Assembly (NCBI GenBank): GCA_003281505.1
Contig: QCBU01000001.1
Coordinates: forward strand, 186,001-250,000
From: Prochlorococcus sp. AG-347-J14
GTDB lineage: Bacteria; Cyanobacteriota; Cyanobacteriia; PCC-6307; Cyanobiaceae
Reading direction: 5' to 3'
Length of the DNA: 64,000 bases
The stretch's first letter is position 1, and each line of letters opens with the position of its first letter. Shown here piece by piece: positions 1 through 10,674 of the stretch. The notes below the pieces were generated by a model. The model was not told where the DNA came from and did not search any database. It was given only the letters and a program-made list of their open reading frames with translations. A program made the position numbers and the translations under genes.

Positions 1-1638
1 TATGATATGAATATCTGGGAAATTTTCACGAATTTTTAATATAGAACTAATAGTTTCTTTAGCGTTTAATCTATCTTCTTCTATACCTGTAGATATTGGC
101 AGAGCTAATGGATCAAAAAATAGCTCATAATCTGACAAACCACATTCTCTTGTTCTATTAATCGCTCGTTTGACAATCTTATATTTTTTTTCACAATTCC
201 TCGCCATTCCATCTTCATCAATTGTTCCGACAACAAGACCAGAACCATACCCTAACGCTAAATTTAGAACTTGATCAAATCTTTCATTGCCATCTTCGTA
301 ATTGGTTGAATTAATAATACATTTACCACCAGCTGACTTCAATCCACTTTCCATTTTGTCAGCATCTGTAGAGTCAATCATTAATGGTAAATTTATATTG
401 GTAACTAGTCTTGAAGTTATTTCTTTCATATCTTTCACTCCGTCTCTTCCTACATAATCGACATTTACATCAAGAACGTGCGCATTTTCTTTTTGTTGTT
501 GCTTGGCGATTGCAACTAAGCCATCCCAATCGTCGTTATTTAATAATTCTCTTACCTTTTTCGATCCACTTGCATTTAATCTTTCTCCTACTATCAAAAT
601 TGAATTGTCTTGTTTATATGGCACAGAGTTATATATTGATGAGGCAGATGGAATAAAACCGCTTAAATTTTTCTTACCATTGTTGATAGTCCTTTCATTA
701 TCAATAATTTCATCGATAATTGAAGACAGGTATTTTATATGTTCAGGTGTTGTCCCACAACATCCACCTATCAATTGAACATTAAAGTCATATATAAAAT
801 TCATTAACTGCATTTTTAATTCTATTGGCTTTAATCTATAGTGAGCTACACCACCAATATTTTCAGGAAGTCCTGCATTGGGAATACAGCTTATAGCGAA
901 GGGAGAATTTTCAGATAAATATTTAATATGTTCCTTCATTTGCTCTGGACCAGTTGCACAATTAAGTCCAAGGATATCTATATTAAATGGCTCTAATATT
1001 GTTAATGCAGAAGCAATATCAGATCCAACAAGCATAGTACCTGTTGTTTCCATTGTTATAGATACCATTAAAGGTATATCAATATTATTACTTTCAAGAA
1101 TTTCTTTTGATGCCAATAAGGCAGATTTAATTTGCAAAACATCCTGACATGTTTCAATCAAAAGAAGATCAACTCCTCCATCTATAAGACCATAAATTTG
1201 TTCTTTATATGATTGCTTTAATTCATCAAAATCTATATGTCCTAAGGTGGGTAATTTAGTTGTTGGCCCAATTGAACCTGCCACAAACCTTGGTTTATCA
1301 ACTGATGAGTATTTGGTAGCAGCTTTTCTTGCTATTAATGCCGCATTTTTATTTATCTCATAAGCCTTATCCGCAATATCATATTCATCAAGAACTATTG
1401 ATGAGGCTCCAAATGTATTAGTTTCTATAACATGACAACCTGCTTCTAAAAATGAATTATGAACCTTCTCAACTACCTCTGGAGATGATAAAACTAGGTT
1501 TTCATTACATCCCTCTAATTCTTTTCCTCCAAAGTCATCTGCAGTAAGATTTAAGTTCTGAAAAGATGTTCCAGTACCTCCGTCAAAAATAATTAATGGT
1601 TTTTCATCTCTATTTAGATAGGTTCTGAAAGATTCCAT
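1..1638 (-). CDS. metH: B12-dependent methionine synthase, 5' part (cut by window edge)
   Basis: Transfers a methyl group from methyltetrahydrofolate through cobalamin to homocysteine. The first 546 codons are present, starting at the ATG at 1636-1638; the rest runs off the left edge. The N-terminal homocysteine-binding barrel is visible, with the zinc ligands in place: C227 in a GLNCATG context and C293-C294 in [10 protein letters not shown]. The pterin-binding domain then begins ([10 protein letters not shown]), with [11 protein letters not shown] and [11 protein letters not shown] further on. The cobalamin-binding and activation domains must lie outside. ilvE lies 17 bases upstream on the same strand, so the two may be cotranscribed. 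No cobalamin riboswitch fits in the short upstream gap. The family call is firm; completeness of the gene cannot be judged. Confidence 0.96.
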   Translation of the reverse strand, partial: MESFRTYLNRDEKPLIIFDGGTGTSFQNLNLTADDFGGKELEGCNENLVLSSPEVVEKVHNSFLEAGCHVIETNTFGASSIVLDEYDIADKAYEINKNAALIARKAATKYSSVDKPRFVAGSIGPTTKLPTLGHIDFDELKQSYKEQIYGLIDGGVDLLLIETCQDVLQIKSALLASKEILESNNIDIPLMVSITMETTGTMLVGSDIASALTILEPFNIDILGLNCATGPEQMKEHIKYLSENSPFAISCIPNAGLPENIGGVAHYRLKPIELKMQLMNFIYDFNVQLIGGCCGTTPEHIKYLSSIIDEIIDNERTINNGKKNLSGFIPSASSIYNSVPYKQDNSILIVGERLNASGSKKVRELLNNDDWDGLVAIAKQQQKENAHVLDVNVDYVGRDGVKDMKEITSRLVTNINLPLMIDSTDADKMESGLKSAGGKCIINSTNYEDGNERFDQVLNLALGYGSGLVVGTIDEDGMARNCEKKYKIVKRAINRTRECGLSDYELFFDPLALPISTGIEEDRLNAKETISSILKIRENFPDIHII

Positions 1639-1655
1639 TTTTAGGTAAAATTAAT

Positions 1656-2570
1656 TTATTTTAGTGAAATTCTTGTTACCCAATTATCATAGTCTTGAGA
1701 ACGACCTTCTGTTATTTCTATAAGCTTACTTTTTAATTTATTCATTATTGGTCTTTCAACATTTAATTCAGTTGATTCAATTTTTTTAACTGGTGTAATT
1801 TTTGCTGCTGTACCAGTTAGAAAAACTTCATCTGCAATAAATAATTCTGTTTTATCAACAGGCCTCTCAATTACATTTATTCCAAATGATTTTGCTAATT
1901 CAATTACACTAGCTCTAGTAATCCCCTCAAGGATATCTTGATCAACACCAGGAGTGATTAAGTCTCCATTCCTTACAATAAATAAATTCATACCACTAGC
2001 TTCGCTTACCTTACCACTTGAATTTAATAGCAGGGCTTCATCAAAACCCGATAAACTAGCTTCTGTTTTGGCTAATGAACTAGTAATATATGCTCCACTT
2101 ATTTTTCCTCTTAAGGGGAGAGACCTATCTTCTTGTCTTGTCCAACTACTCATTCTACAAGAAACACCATCTGGTGATAGGTAATCTCCTAGTTCAATAC
2201 AATAAATAAAGAAATCTGTTTCAATATTGTTTAACCTTGGAGCTATACCTAAATCGCTTGTATATACAAATGGTCTTATATAAATAGATTTTTCTGGCTT
2301 GTTTCTTTTTATAACTTCTTCTAAGGCATTAAAAATATATTCTTCAGAAATTTCAGTTAAGAGTAATTTTGCACTTTGAGATAACCTTTTTATATGTTTA
2401 TCAGTTCTAAACAAAAGGAATTCTTCTTTGTTTGTTGGGTTAGGTATCGCTCGCATTCCTCCAAATGCAGCAGTACCGTAATGTAGTGCATGAGTAGCTA
2501 TTGATATTTTTGCTTCTTTAAATGAAATACATTTACCTTCGAACCAGGCATATGGAAGAAATTCATGCAT
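1656..2570 (-). CDS. ilvE: Branched-chain amino acid aminotransferase
   Basis: Class IV PLP aminotransferase, 304 residues, the usual length for the family. It catalyses the last step of valine, leucine and isoleucine synthesis from the 2-oxo acids and glutamate. Recognisable blocks are the N-terminal LPYAWFEGK, the ALHYGTAAFGGMRA block, the lysine-bearing stretch ITSSLAKTEA that should hold the PLP Schiff base, and the cofactor-phosphate region EASGMNLF with LEGITRASV. The ATG start is preceded by a 72-base AT-rich gap shared with the divergent cobN. metH follows 17 bases downstream. A D-amino acid or aminodeoxychorismate lyase role is possible within the same fold, but the length and the glycine-rich N-terminal block favour IlvE. 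Confidence 0.93.
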   Translation of the reverse strand: MHEFLPYAWFEGKCISFKEAKISIATHALHYGTAAFGGMRAIPNPTNKEEFLLFRTDKHIKRLSQSAKLLLTEISEEYIFNALEEVIKRNKPEKSIYIRPFVYTSDLGIAPRLNNIETDFFIYCIELGDYLSPDGVSCRMSSWTRQEDRSLPLRGKISGAYITSSLAKTEASLSGFDEALLLNSSGKVSEASGMNLFIVRNGDLITPGVDQDILEGITRASVIELAKSFGINVIERPVDKTELFIADEVFLTGTAAKITPVKKIESTELNVERPIMNKLKSKLIEITEGRSQDYDNWVTRISLK

Positions 2571-2642
2571 ATTTAATTTATTTAATTAAGGTAAACTTGT
2601 TTTATCCTACTTTCATATTCTAAACCTTATTTATATATAAAA

Positions 2643-5600
2643 ATGCACAGGATATTAAATATAGCAGGAAATGAAAAGAATAAGGATGATTTAATTGAGC
2701 AACCAGCTGCAGATTTTATTTTTATAACAAGCGTCAAGGCTGATTTAAATCTTATATCAAACTTATTGTTAGAAAAAGAATTTGCTTCATTAAAAAATAA
2801 TATAAGAGCTTTAGAAATTTCTAATTTAAATTCCTCAGCTCAAATAGATAATTATTTATTAAAAACAATTAATTATGCAAAAGTTGTCGTACTTAGAATA
2901 TTTGGCGATAAAGGTACATGGAACTATGGAATTGAACAACTTTTAAATTGGCAAGCAGTTAATAAAAAAAGGAAGTTAGTAATCCTATCAGGTACCATTG
3001 ATCAGGAAATTTCCTTATGTGAAATAAGTAGTATAGATAAAAATATTGCATTAAATATTTCTAGATTACTAAGATCTGGAGGACAGGATAATTATAGAAA
3101 GTTTCTTAATTGTTTAAATTATTTAGTTGTAGATGAAAAATTAATTCCTGATGAGTTTTTAGATATTACTTTTTATGCAGATCCCTATTTACATGATTGG
3201 AAAAATGAAAAAGGTGAAAAGATAGGAATAATATCCTATAAATCACTTTTTTTGGCTAATGAAATTGAAGTAAACGAAAAACTTAACTTGCAATTAAGAA
3301 AATGCGGACTATCTCCTAAAACATTTTTTATTTCAACACTAAAAGATCATATTATTCAGAAGAAATTAATAGACATTTTTAAAAAAGAAGATATTAAACT
3401 AATAATTACTACAACTTCATTTTCCTCATCTCAAATCAAAAATAACGATTTAATTGAAAATTCAACAAATATTTTTACTTCTCTTAAAATTCCAATTTTA
3501 CAGCTTCTTTCTTCTAATAGATCAAGAAAAAAGTGGTTAAATTCTTCTATTGGAATGAATTCATCTGATTTATTAATGCAAATAATTATTCCCGAATTTG
3601 ATGGAAGAATTACTACCTGTCCTTCAGCATTTAAAGAAATAATTTCCAAGAAAAATACACTATATAGTGAAATAACTAGTTACAAAGCTGATAAATTAGG
3701 TATTCAATGGATTTCCAAATTTGCAACAAATTATGTGAAACTTCAGAAACTTAATAATTTTGATAAAAGAATTTGTTTAGTAATAAGTAATTATCCAGTA
3801 AAGAACGGAAGAATCGGTAATGGCGTTGGACTAAATACACCATCTTCAATAATAAATATTCTTAATTGGTTAAAAGAAGAAGGTTATGACCTTGGATCTT
3901 GTAATTATCCTCAAGATTCTTCGGAATTAATGTCAATGCTTATAAAAACTAGAACTAATGATATTGAATCTCAAAATAATAAACCATTAGATTACTTACC
4001 ACTTAGTGAATATTTAAAATATTGGAATTATTTAGAACTTGATCCCAAAAATATTATTATTAATCGTTGGGGTAAACCATCTGATGCGATCGATCTAGAT
4101 AAGAAAGGCTTCTCAATAAATGGTATTAGATTTGGAAAAATTACGTTATTGATTCAACCTCAACGAGGTTATGACGCTTTCACTGATAGAGATATTCATT
4201 CTCCCGATCTTCCACCTCCTCATAGATATTTAGCACAATATTTTTGGATTGAAAAAGTTTTTAATGCAAATGCAATGTGCCATATTGGTAAACACGGGAC
4301 TGTTGAATGGTTACCTGGCAAATCTATAGGTCTCAGCAATAAATGTTTTCCAAATATTATTTGTCCAGCAATACCAAACATATATCCCTTTATAGTAAAT
4401 GATCCTGGAGAAGGATCCCAAGCTAAAAGAAGAACTGCTGCAGTAATTATTGATCATTTAACCCCTCCTTTGGATAGGTCAGAATTATATGGAAAATATT
4501 CAATATTAGAAAATTTTTTAGATGAATATTTTGAAGCAAAATTATTAAATTCTAATCGGATTGAAATAATAGAAAAATCCATTTTTGAATTAATTAAAAA
4601 AGATTTTAGCGAAATTACGTTAAAGAATAAAAATAATCAAATAGAAGAAATTGATTCTTTTCTTTGCAAAATTAAAGAATCTCAAATTAGGACAGGTTTG
4701 CATATATTTGGCAATAGGCAGAATGACATTAATGAAATAAATTTATTTTTATGTATTGCTAGAGTACCAAATGCCAACCGAATTGGTGTTATTCAATATA
4801 TAGCAAAACATTTAAAACTAGATTTGGATCCTTGGACAAATCAATATGATCAAATTTTAAGTGAAAAGGATAAAAAAATATTATTGACTTTTTCCAACAA
4901 AAGCATTTTAAACTTTAGAATGGCTATTGATTTTTTGGAACAACAAGCAAAGTATTTAATATATTTGTTTTTTTACAAAAAGAATACCAATATAAAAAAT
5001 CTAGAAAAATATAAAAATCAGAAAATAATAGACTATTTCTTTAATGAAAAAAAACATAATAATTATTTTTTATTATTAAAAAAAGAGATTCTATATCCAA
5101 TCATTAAGTCTTCATATAATGAGAAATTATCATTTATAAATTCATTAAATGGACAATATGTAAAAAGTGGTCCATCTGGAGCCCCTACGAGAGGTAATAC
5201 TGAAGCTTTACCCACTGGCAAAAATTTCTTTTCAGTTGATTCGAGAGGACTGCCAACTGAATCAGCATGGAGTGTTGGTTGTCAATCCGGTTCACAAATA
5301 CTTGATTTATACAAACAAGATAATGGAGAAGATTTAAAAAATATAGCAATATCTGTATGGGCAACATCCACAATGAGGAATGGTGGTGAAGACATTTGTC
5401 AAATACTATATTTATTAGGCGTACAGCCTATTTGGGATGGGCCTTCAAGAAGAGTAGTAGATCTAGAAATCATTCCTTTATCTGTTCTCGAAAGACCAAG
5501 GGTTGATGTTACTTTAAGGATTTCTGGAATGTTTAGAGATGCATTTCCACAGTTAGTTAAATTAACTTCTAAGGCAATAAATCTTGTTTCTAATCTGAAT

Positions 5601-6380
5601 GAGGACGATAAATTTAACCCTCTTGCTGGAGCATTAAGGGATGGTGATTCAATTAATCGTATATTTGGGTCGGCGCCAGGTTCATATGGAGCTGGTCTGC
5701 AAGAACTAATATCAAATTCTAATTGGGAAAATATTGATGATTTTGGAGAATCTTTTCTTAATTGGAGTAAGTGGATTTACAATGATAATCTTGAACCTAT
5801 AGAGGATAAAAAGTCATTAGAAAATGCTCTTAAAAATGTGCAGATAGTTGTTCATAATCAAGATAATAAGGAACATGATATTTTAGATTCTGATGATTAT
5901 TATCAGTTTCAGGGTGGATTATCTTCAGCAGTAAAAAAATTGAGTGGTAAATTTCCTGAAATGTATCATGGTGATTTATCAAAATTTGGATTATCTAAAA
6001 TTTCAAAATTAGAAGATGAAATTAATAAAGTTGTTATATCAAGAATTCTTAACCCTAAATGGATAAATGGAATGAAGGATAATGGTTATAAAGGAGCTTT
6101 TGAATTTTCAGCTTCACTAGATTACTTATATGCTTTTGATGCTTCTACTGAAGTAGTCCCAGATTGGTGTTATGAGGAAGTTTATAAATCATGGTTATGT
6201 GATCTGGATCTTAGGAATTTCTTTTTAGAGAATAATCCATGGGCTTTAAGAGATGTTGCACAAAGATTTCTTGAAATTGTCAATAGAAGAATGTGGAATA
6301 ATTGTTCATCAGATGTAATAGAAAATTTAAAGAACATAATTATTAATACTGATTCAATAATTGAAAAAAACGAATTCTGA
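2643..6380 (+). CDS. cobN: Cobaltochelatase large subunit CobN
   Basis: At 1245 residues this is the size expected of the large ATP-dependent chelatase subunit that inserts cobalt into hydrogenobyrinic acid diamide. The CobN/ChlH core is clear: the metal-site block CHIGKHGTVEWLPGK near residue 560, the NDPGEGSQAKRR block, and the C-terminal ATSTMRNGGEDICQIL and FGSAPGSYGAG segments. It is chosen over magnesium-chelatase ChlH because ChlH is longer and differs in these blocks. From established knowledge, many cyanobacteria lack CobS/CobT and are thought to use ChlI/ChlD with CobN; neither set is in this window. It is divergent from ilvE and the B12-dependent metH, and its 3' end stops one base short of the convergent PHP gene. 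Confidence 0.93.
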   Translation: MHRILNIAGNEKNKDDLIEQPAADFIFITSVKADLNLISNLLLEKEFASLKNNIRALEISNLNSSAQIDNYLLKTINYAKVVVLRIFGDKGTWNYGIEQLLNWQAVNKKRKLVILSGTIDQEISLCEISSIDKNIALNISRLLRSGGQDNYRKFLNCLNYLVVDEKLIPDEFLDITFYADPYLHDWKNEKGEKIGIISYKSLFLANEIEVNEKLNLQLRKCGLSPKTFFISTLKDHIIQKKLIDIFKKEDIKLIITTTSFSSSQIKNNDLIENSTNIFTSLKIPILQLLSSNRSRKKWLNSSIGMNSSDLLMQIIIPEFDGRITTCPSAFKEIISKKNTLYSEITSYKADKLGIQWISKFATNYVKLQKLNNFDKRICLVISNYPVKNGRIGNGVGLNTPSSIINILNWLKEEGYDLGSCNYPQDSSELMSMLIKTRTNDIESQNNKPLDYLPLSEYLKYWNYLELDPKNIIINRWGKPSDAIDLDKKGFSINGIRFGKITLLIQPQRGYDAFTDRDIHSPDLPPPHRYLAQYFWIEKVFNANAMCHIGKHGTVEWLPGKSIGLSNKCFPNIICPAIPNIYPFIVNDPGEGSQAKRRTAAVIIDHLTPPLDRSELYGKYSILENFLDEYFEAKLLNSNRIEIIEKSIFELIKKDFSEITLKNKNNQIEEIDSFLCKIKESQIRTGLHIFGNRQNDINEINLFLCIARVPNANRIGVIQYIAKHLKLDLDPWTNQYDQILSEKDKKILLTFSNKSILNFRMAIDFLEQQAKYLIYLFFYKKNTNIKNLEKYKNQKIIDYFFNEKKHNNYFLLLKKEILYPIIKSSYNEKLSFINSLNGQYVKSGPSGAPTRGNTEALPTGKNFFSVDSRGLPTESAWSVGCQSGSQILDLYKQDNGEDLKNIAISVWATSTMRNGGEDICQILYLLGVQPIWDGPSRRVVDLEIIPLSVLERPRVDVTLRISGMFRDAFPQLVKLTSKAINLVSNLNEDDKFNPLAGALRDGDSINRIFGSAPGSYGAGLQELISNSNWENIDDFGESFLNWSKWIYNDNLEPIEDKKSLENALKNVQIVVHNQDNKEHDILDSDDYYQFQGGLSSAVKKLSGKFPEMYHGDLSKFGLSKISKLEDEINKVVISRILNPKWINGMKDNGYKGAFEFSASLDYLYAFDASTEVVPDWCYEEVYKSWLCDLDLRNFFLENNPWALRDVAQRFLEIVNRRMWNNCSSDVIENLKNIIINTDSIIEKNEF

Positions 6381-6381
6381 A

Positions 6382-7029
6382 TTATCTACCTAATAGCGAA
6401 AGTCCATGACTATCTGTTCCGCATGTTTTTAGCATTGAATATTTATCTGCTAATTTATCTATTTCTGAACAAACAAATAAACTAGGATTCCATACTTCAT
6501 TAAGTTCATAATCGTACCAAACCTCTATTCCATCAACACCTTGTATTTTGGCCTCAGGAATTAATTTATAAAAGGGAATCCTGTATCTCGCTGGATGTGC
6601 AAGAAATGATAAACCACCAGCTAAATTTATTGCTTTAATAACTGATTTAATATTTAAATCATTACCTATTGGAGACTCTCCAAGGATGTAGGGATTTAGG
6701 TATTTACTTTTTATATCTATTCCCAATCCAATTACATGTACTAAACATCCTAGAATTAAACAATTAATTTCTATTCCCGAAACTAATGTAAAAGAATCTT
6801 TAGGATAATTTTTGAGTATTTTATTTTTTTTTATATATTCATGAGCTTTAATTGTATGATGATCGGTTATTGATAAAAATTTCAAGTTATTTTTATAAGC
6901 TTGTTCTAAAAGTTCATATGGTTCTAGACTTCCATCACTAAATTTTGAATGACAGTGAAAATTAATATTTTTAGGACAACTATTTTTATTAATATTGGAA
7001 GTTAATTTTACTAAGTCTTCCCTATTCAT
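6382..7029 (-). CDS. PHP-domain metal-dependent phosphoesterase
   Basis: A 215-residue PHP (polymerase and histidinol phosphatase) domain protein. The expected metal ligands are visible in order: NFHCHSKFSDG near residue 23, ITDHHTI near residue 55, GIEIN, HPARY near 145, and GTDSHG close to the C-terminus. Stand-alone PHP proteins of this type act on small phosphorylated substrates such as 3',5'-nucleoside bisphosphates (YciV/RNase AM family); the substrate here is not established. It is shorter than the common 270-290 residue form and ends just after the last ligand motif, so it looks like a minimal domain rather than a broken gene. Its start overlaps the hemJ stop by 8 bases, suggesting translational coupling. 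Confidence 0.8.
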   Translation of the reverse strand: MNREDLVKLTSNINKNSCPKNINFHCHSKFSDGSLEPYELLEQAYKNNLKFLSITDHHTIKAHEYIKKNKILKNYPKDSFTLVSGIEINCLILGCLVHVIGLGIDIKSKYLNPYILGESPIGNDLNIKSVIKAINLAGGLSFLAHPARYRIPFYKLIPEAKIQGVDGIEVWYDYELNEVWNPSLFVCSEIDKLADKYSMLKTCGTDSHGLSLLGR

Positions 7030-7588
7030 TACTTAATGAATTCTCATTTTTCTTTCTCATCTTTGCATATAATTGTATTGAAGCCAACATGAAAATAATT
7101 AGTCCAACTACGCTCCATGTAGCAACACTAGTTGGAAAATTATTTTTAAAAATAACTAAAAGTACAATTATAAATAATAATAAAGTAGGCAATTCATTTA
7201 TTAATCTAAGGTTTTTTGCTGAAATGGTTGAAGTACCATTATGTAATGAATTCATTATTTTATAACAATAAGAATGATAAATTACTAATCCCAAAACAAA
7301 AGAAATTTTAATTTGCAACCACTTCTCACTTAACCAACTTGGTTGCATAATAACCATGCATATAGCCATACTTAAAGCTAATATCATCCCAGGTGTTGTG
7401 ATTATATTCGCCAGCCTTTTTTCCATCAAGGTGTATTGTTTATTAAAGGCAATTTTTAATTCATTATCCATATTTTTAGATTCTTCATGATATATGAAAA
7501 GTCTTACTAAATAAAAAAGTCCCGCAAACCAAACGATTACACCAATAATGTGAAGTGATTTAAACCAGAGATATGCTTCAGCTGCCAA
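7022..7588 (-). CDS. hemJ: Protoporphyrinogen IX oxidase HemJ
   Basis: A 188-residue membrane protein of the HemJ (former UPF0093) family, which oxidises protoporphyrinogen IX in heme and chlorophyll synthesis in most cyanobacteria. The N-terminal helix carries the conserved histidine (LHIIGVIVWFAGLFYL), followed by the signature MEKRLANIITTPGM and later helices, about four or five membrane segments in all. The start is TTG at 7586-7588; I see no in-frame ATG upstream of the first conserved helix. It overlaps the downstream PHP gene by 8 bases. The C-terminus ends in a charged tail. No HemY or HemG is visible here, which would fit HemJ being the sole enzyme, but that needs the whole genome. 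Confidence 0.88.
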   Translation of the reverse strand: MAAEAYLWFKSLHIIGVIVWFAGLFYLVRLFIYHEESKNMDNELKIAFNKQYTLMEKRLANIITTPGMILALSMAICMVIMQPSWLSEKWLQIKISFVLGLVIYHSYCYKIMNSLHNGTSTISAKNLRLINELPTLLLFIIVLLVIFKNNFPTSVATWSVVGLIIFMLASIQLYAKMRKKNENSLSNE

Positions 7589-7676
7589 ATTACTAGATAA
7601 ATATAAAAATATATATTTTTAATATAGTTATATTTAACAATATCAAGAAATCTATTTTTCAAAAATTAATTAATAT

Positions 7677-9635
7677 TTATAACTCGTTAAAATATTCATA
7701 TATATCATTTACTGAATTTTTTCCAAGTCCTTTAACTTTTGATAAATCCTCTTTACTAGCTATTCTTATCGCGTCAATTGATTTAAAATGCTCAAGCAAT
7801 TCTCTTATTCTTGATGGTCCTAATCCACTGATTTGGGACAATTGAGATCTATTCATTCTCTTAGATCTTTTGTCTCTATGAAAAGATAATGCAAATCTAT
7901 GTGCTTCATCTCTTACCCTTCTTAATAGAAGAACTCCTTTTTGATTTTCATTAGTATCAAGAGACTTAGTAAATCCTGGAATAAATATTTCTTCATTTTT
8001 TTTTGCTAATGAACATATAGTTACTTCTTCCTCAAGATTTAATTCTTTTAATGCTTTAATAGCTGCATTTAACTGTCCTTTTCCTCCATCAATCATTATT
8101 AAATCAGGCCAATCTGAAAGAAGTTCATTGTCTAATTTACTATTCGTTTTATCATTTAATATTGAAAAATCCCCTCCGCTTTTTTTAAATCTTGACCATT
8201 TTTTAAACCTTCTATGTATTACTTCATATATCGAAGCAAAATCATCACTATGTCCTATAAAAACGTTTGGATCTTTAATTTTATATTTCCTATAATGCTG
8301 TTTAGAAGGAATCCCATCAATAAAAACGACTTGTGATGCTACAGGGTCACTACCTTGAATATGGCTTATATCATAACCTTCAATTCTTTTAGGTTGTTCG
8401 CTTAATTCAAGTATTTGGGCAAGATCCTCAATTGATGATTCATTATCTTGTATCCCATTTAATATTCTATCTAATTCCAATTTCGCATTTTTTAAAACCA
8501 TTTCTACAGTTTCATGTTTTTTATTTCTTTTTGGGATTAAGATTTTTACTTTATTTTTTCTTAGCTCCGTTAACCAATCCTCTATGGTTGCTTGTTTTGG
8601 AAGGTTATATTGAATAAGTATTTCTGATGGTATTTCTACAGCTTCAACATTCATATAATGCTCTTCTAATATCTTTTGTAGAATAAGATTTTCATCTTCA
8701 TTATTTAATTTTTGACTATAGCCAATTCTCCCAATGAGCTTACCAGATCTCATTTGGAAAATTTGTATACTAGCTACATTTTTTTCTGAAACTATTCCAA
8801 AAATATCTCTATTAATTGAAGAATCTGGTATTGATATTTTTTGTGATTCAGTTAATAATTTTAAACCTGAAATTTGGTCCCTTATTTTTGCAGCATTCTC
8901 ATAATCTAAATCGTTTGAAAATTGCAGCATTTTTTTTTGCAAAAATATTTCTAAATCATCATTTCTTCCCTGAAATATCATAGATACTTGTTTCATTATT
9001 TTTTTATAATCTTCAGATGATATAACTTCTTGGCAAACGCCTGGACATCTTCCTATTGAATAATTCAAACAAGTTCTATCTTTATAGACTGGCCTTGGTC
9101 TTTGTCTAAGTGGAAATATTTTTTTTATCGTAAATAATGTTCTCCTTAATAATCCGACATCAACATAAGGTCCATAATATCTATCTAAATTATTTCTATT
9201 TCTTCTTTTTCTTGTAATAAATATTCTAGGATATTTTTCACTCCAAGTTATACAAAGATATGGATATTTCTTGTCATCCTTTAAAAGAATATTAAAGTAT
9301 GGTTTGTTTGTTTTTATTAAATTTGACTCTAAATTTAATGCTTCATATTCGCTATCTGTGACTATTATTTCTATTTCAGTTATTTGACGAACCATCAAAC
9401 TTAATCGGGGAGTTAAATCTGAATAATTATTGAAATAACTACTTACTCTACTGCGTAGTTTTTTAGATTTACCGATATAAAGTAAGTTATTGTCAATATC
9501 TTTAAAAAGATAACAACCAGAGGCCTTTGGAATTTCGGATAATCTTGATTTTAATAACTCCTTATTATTAATTAATTTATATTCAATTTTAAAATTATAT
9601 TTATTATCTATTGTTTCGATAGAGGAATTACTCAT
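7677..9635 (-). CDS. uvrC: UvrABC excinuclease subunit C
   Basis: Nuclease subunit of nucleotide excision repair, making the incisions on both sides of a lesion after UvrA/UvrB loading. The 652-residue product has the full domain order: an N-terminal GIY-YIG nuclease (GCYLFKD...LLYIGKSKKLRSR, residues 40-65), the cysteine cluster with YSIGRCPGVCQ, a UvrB-binding UVR segment (DLDYENAAKIRDQI), the RNase H-like C-terminal endonuclease with EGYDISHIQG and DLIMIDGGKGQLNAA, and terminal helix-hairpin-helix motifs (ISGLGPSRIRELL, VKGLGKNSVNDI). The cell lives in high light, so UV repair is expected. The flavin reductase gene lies 9 bases upstream on the same strand. No unusual feature. Confidence 0.97.
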   Translation of the reverse strand: MSNSSIETIDNKYNFKIEYKLINNKELLKSRLSEIPKASGCYLFKDIDNNLLYIGKSKKLRSRVSSYFNNYSDLTPRLSLMVRQITEIEIIVTDSEYEALNLESNLIKTNKPYFNILLKDDKKYPYLCITWSEKYPRIFITRKRRNRNNLDRYYGPYVDVGLLRRTLFTIKKIFPLRQRPRPVYKDRTCLNYSIGRCPGVCQEVISSEDYKKIMKQVSMIFQGRNDDLEIFLQKKMLQFSNDLDYENAAKIRDQISGLKLLTESQKISIPDSSINRDIFGIVSEKNVASIQIFQMRSGKLIGRIGYSQKLNNEDENLILQKILEEHYMNVEAVEIPSEILIQYNLPKQATIEDWLTELRKNKVKILIPKRNKKHETVEMVLKNAKLELDRILNGIQDNESSIEDLAQILELSEQPKRIEGYDISHIQGSDPVASQVVFIDGIPSKQHYRKYKIKDPNVFIGHSDDFASIYEVIHRRFKKWSRFKKSGGDFSILNDKTNSKLDNELLSDWPDLIMIDGGKGQLNAAIKALKELNLEEEVTICSLAKKNEEIFIPGFTKSLDTNENQKGVLLLRRVRDEAHRFALSFHRDKRSKRMNRSQLSQISGLGPSRIRELLEHFKSIDAIRIASKEDLSKVKGLGKNSVNDIYEYFNEL

Positions 9636-9644
9636 TTATGATGA

Positions 9645-10133
9645 TTAACCTCCATAATTCCAGCCAGTTGAAGATAAATTTAGTGAGTCAACATCATTAT
9701 TCAGATAAGCTGATTGAACCTCTCCTACAAAAACGGTATGGTCTCCATGCATAACACTTCCAACAACATTACATTCAACTCCACCAACACTATCAACTAA
9801 AATAGGCAATCCAAGCTCACCTAAATTAAATTCAACAGATTCAAATCTACCCCCTAAGGCTTTTTGAGGTTTAAAGAAAACAGCTGCCAGATCCTTTTGA
9901 TCACTTTTGAGCACATTTAATGAAAACTTATTGGTGGACTTTATTATTTCATGACTAGAACCCTCTGCTCTAACAGCCATTACAACCAATGGAGGGGTGA
10001 ACGAACCTTGAGTCACCCAACTTGCAGTAAATCCATTCACTTCATTTTTATCCTCGTCTCTAACGCCACAAATAAATAATCCGTGAGGTATTTTTCTTAA
10101 TAAGATTTTTTTTGCTTCTAGATTTAATGTCAT
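9645..10133 (-). CDS. Flavin reductase-like domain protein
   Basis: A 162-residue protein with a single flavin reductase (FMN-binding split-barrel) domain. Typical blocks are the N-terminal LLRKIPHGLFICG, NGFTASWVTQGSFTPPLVVMAVRA with the flavin-binding small residues, HEIIKSTNKFSLNVL, and the C-terminal GDHTVFVGEVQSAYL. Homologous domains reduce FMN/FAD with NAD(P)H or sit at the C-terminus of cyanobacterial flavodiiron proteins; here no diiron or flavodoxin domain is present. The physiological partner is unknown. It lies 9 bases upstream of uvrC, possibly in one transcript, and 59 bases from the divergent coaD. The fold call is firm, the reaction is inferred from family. Confidence 0.82.
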   Translation of the reverse strand: MTLNLEAKKILLRKIPHGLFICGVRDEDKNEVNGFTASWVTQGSFTPPLVVMAVRAEGSSHEIIKSTNKFSLNVLKSDQKDLAAVFFKPQKALGGRFESVEFNLGELGLPILVDSVGGVECNVVGSVMHGDHTVFVGEVQSAYLNNDVDSLNLSSTGWNYGG

Positions 10134-10192
10134 AATTGATTTATCTAATAATCTTATTTTAACTAAATTTCTTATTCGATCATAATAAATTT

Positions 10193-10666
10193 ATGAAAAT
10201 TCTTTATCCAGGTACATTTGATCCTTTAACAAACGGGCATCTTGATTTAATAGAAAGGGCTGAAAAAATATTTGGCAATTTAGTAGTTGCTGTATTAGAA
10301 AATACCTCTAAAACACCAACATTTAATCTTGAAAGAAGAATAATACAAATTAAAAATTCTCTTTCACATTTACCTAATATTGAAATTATTTCTTATTCTG
10401 GTCTAACTGTTGATTGTGCAAATGATCTAAAAGCTAATCTTATTCTTAGAGGCTTAAGAGCAATGAGTGATTTTGAATATGAACTTCAGATTGCTCATAC
10501 AAATAAATCTCTTAATAATGATATTGAAACTATATTTTTATCGACAAATACAAATTATAGTTTTCTTAGTAGTTCTTTAGTAAAAGAAGTTGCAAAATTT
10601 GGTGGTGAAATTAATCACATGGTACCCCCCTCTGTTGAGAGGGATTTAAGAGAATATTTTAAATAA
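10193..10666 (+). CDS. coaD: Phosphopantetheine adenylyltransferase
   Basis: Adenylates 4'-phosphopantetheine to dephospho-CoA, the penultimate step of coenzyme A synthesis. The 157-residue length matches the bacterial CoaD family. The nucleotidyltransferase signature is intact: [19 protein letters not shown] with the (T/H)xGH-type motif near residue 18, [14 protein letters not shown] in the middle, and the C-terminal [15 protein letters not shown] that replaces the usual ISSSLV block. The ATG start is preceded by an AT-rich gap shared with the divergent flavin reductase gene. Its 3' end is 8 bases from the convergent dacB-like gene. Confidence 0.95.
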   Translation: MKILYPGTFDPLTNGHLDLIERAEKIFGNLVVAVLENTSKTPTFNLERRIIQIKNSLSHLPNIEIISYSGLTVDCANDLKANLILRGLRAMSDFEYELQIAHTNKSLNNDIETIFLSTNTNYSFLSSSLVKEVAKFGGEINHMVPPSVERDLREYFK

Positions 10667-10674
10667 TATTTTTA

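Noticed and set aside
1954..2184. Open frames antisense to ilvE, uvrC, leuS, pgi, dnaK, hisZ and others
   Set aside because: They lie wholly inside well-supported genes on the other strand and have no domain or start signal.
2571..2642. Cobalamin riboswitch before cobN or metH
   Set aside because: The gaps (72 and 17 bases) are too short and show no B12-box sequence.
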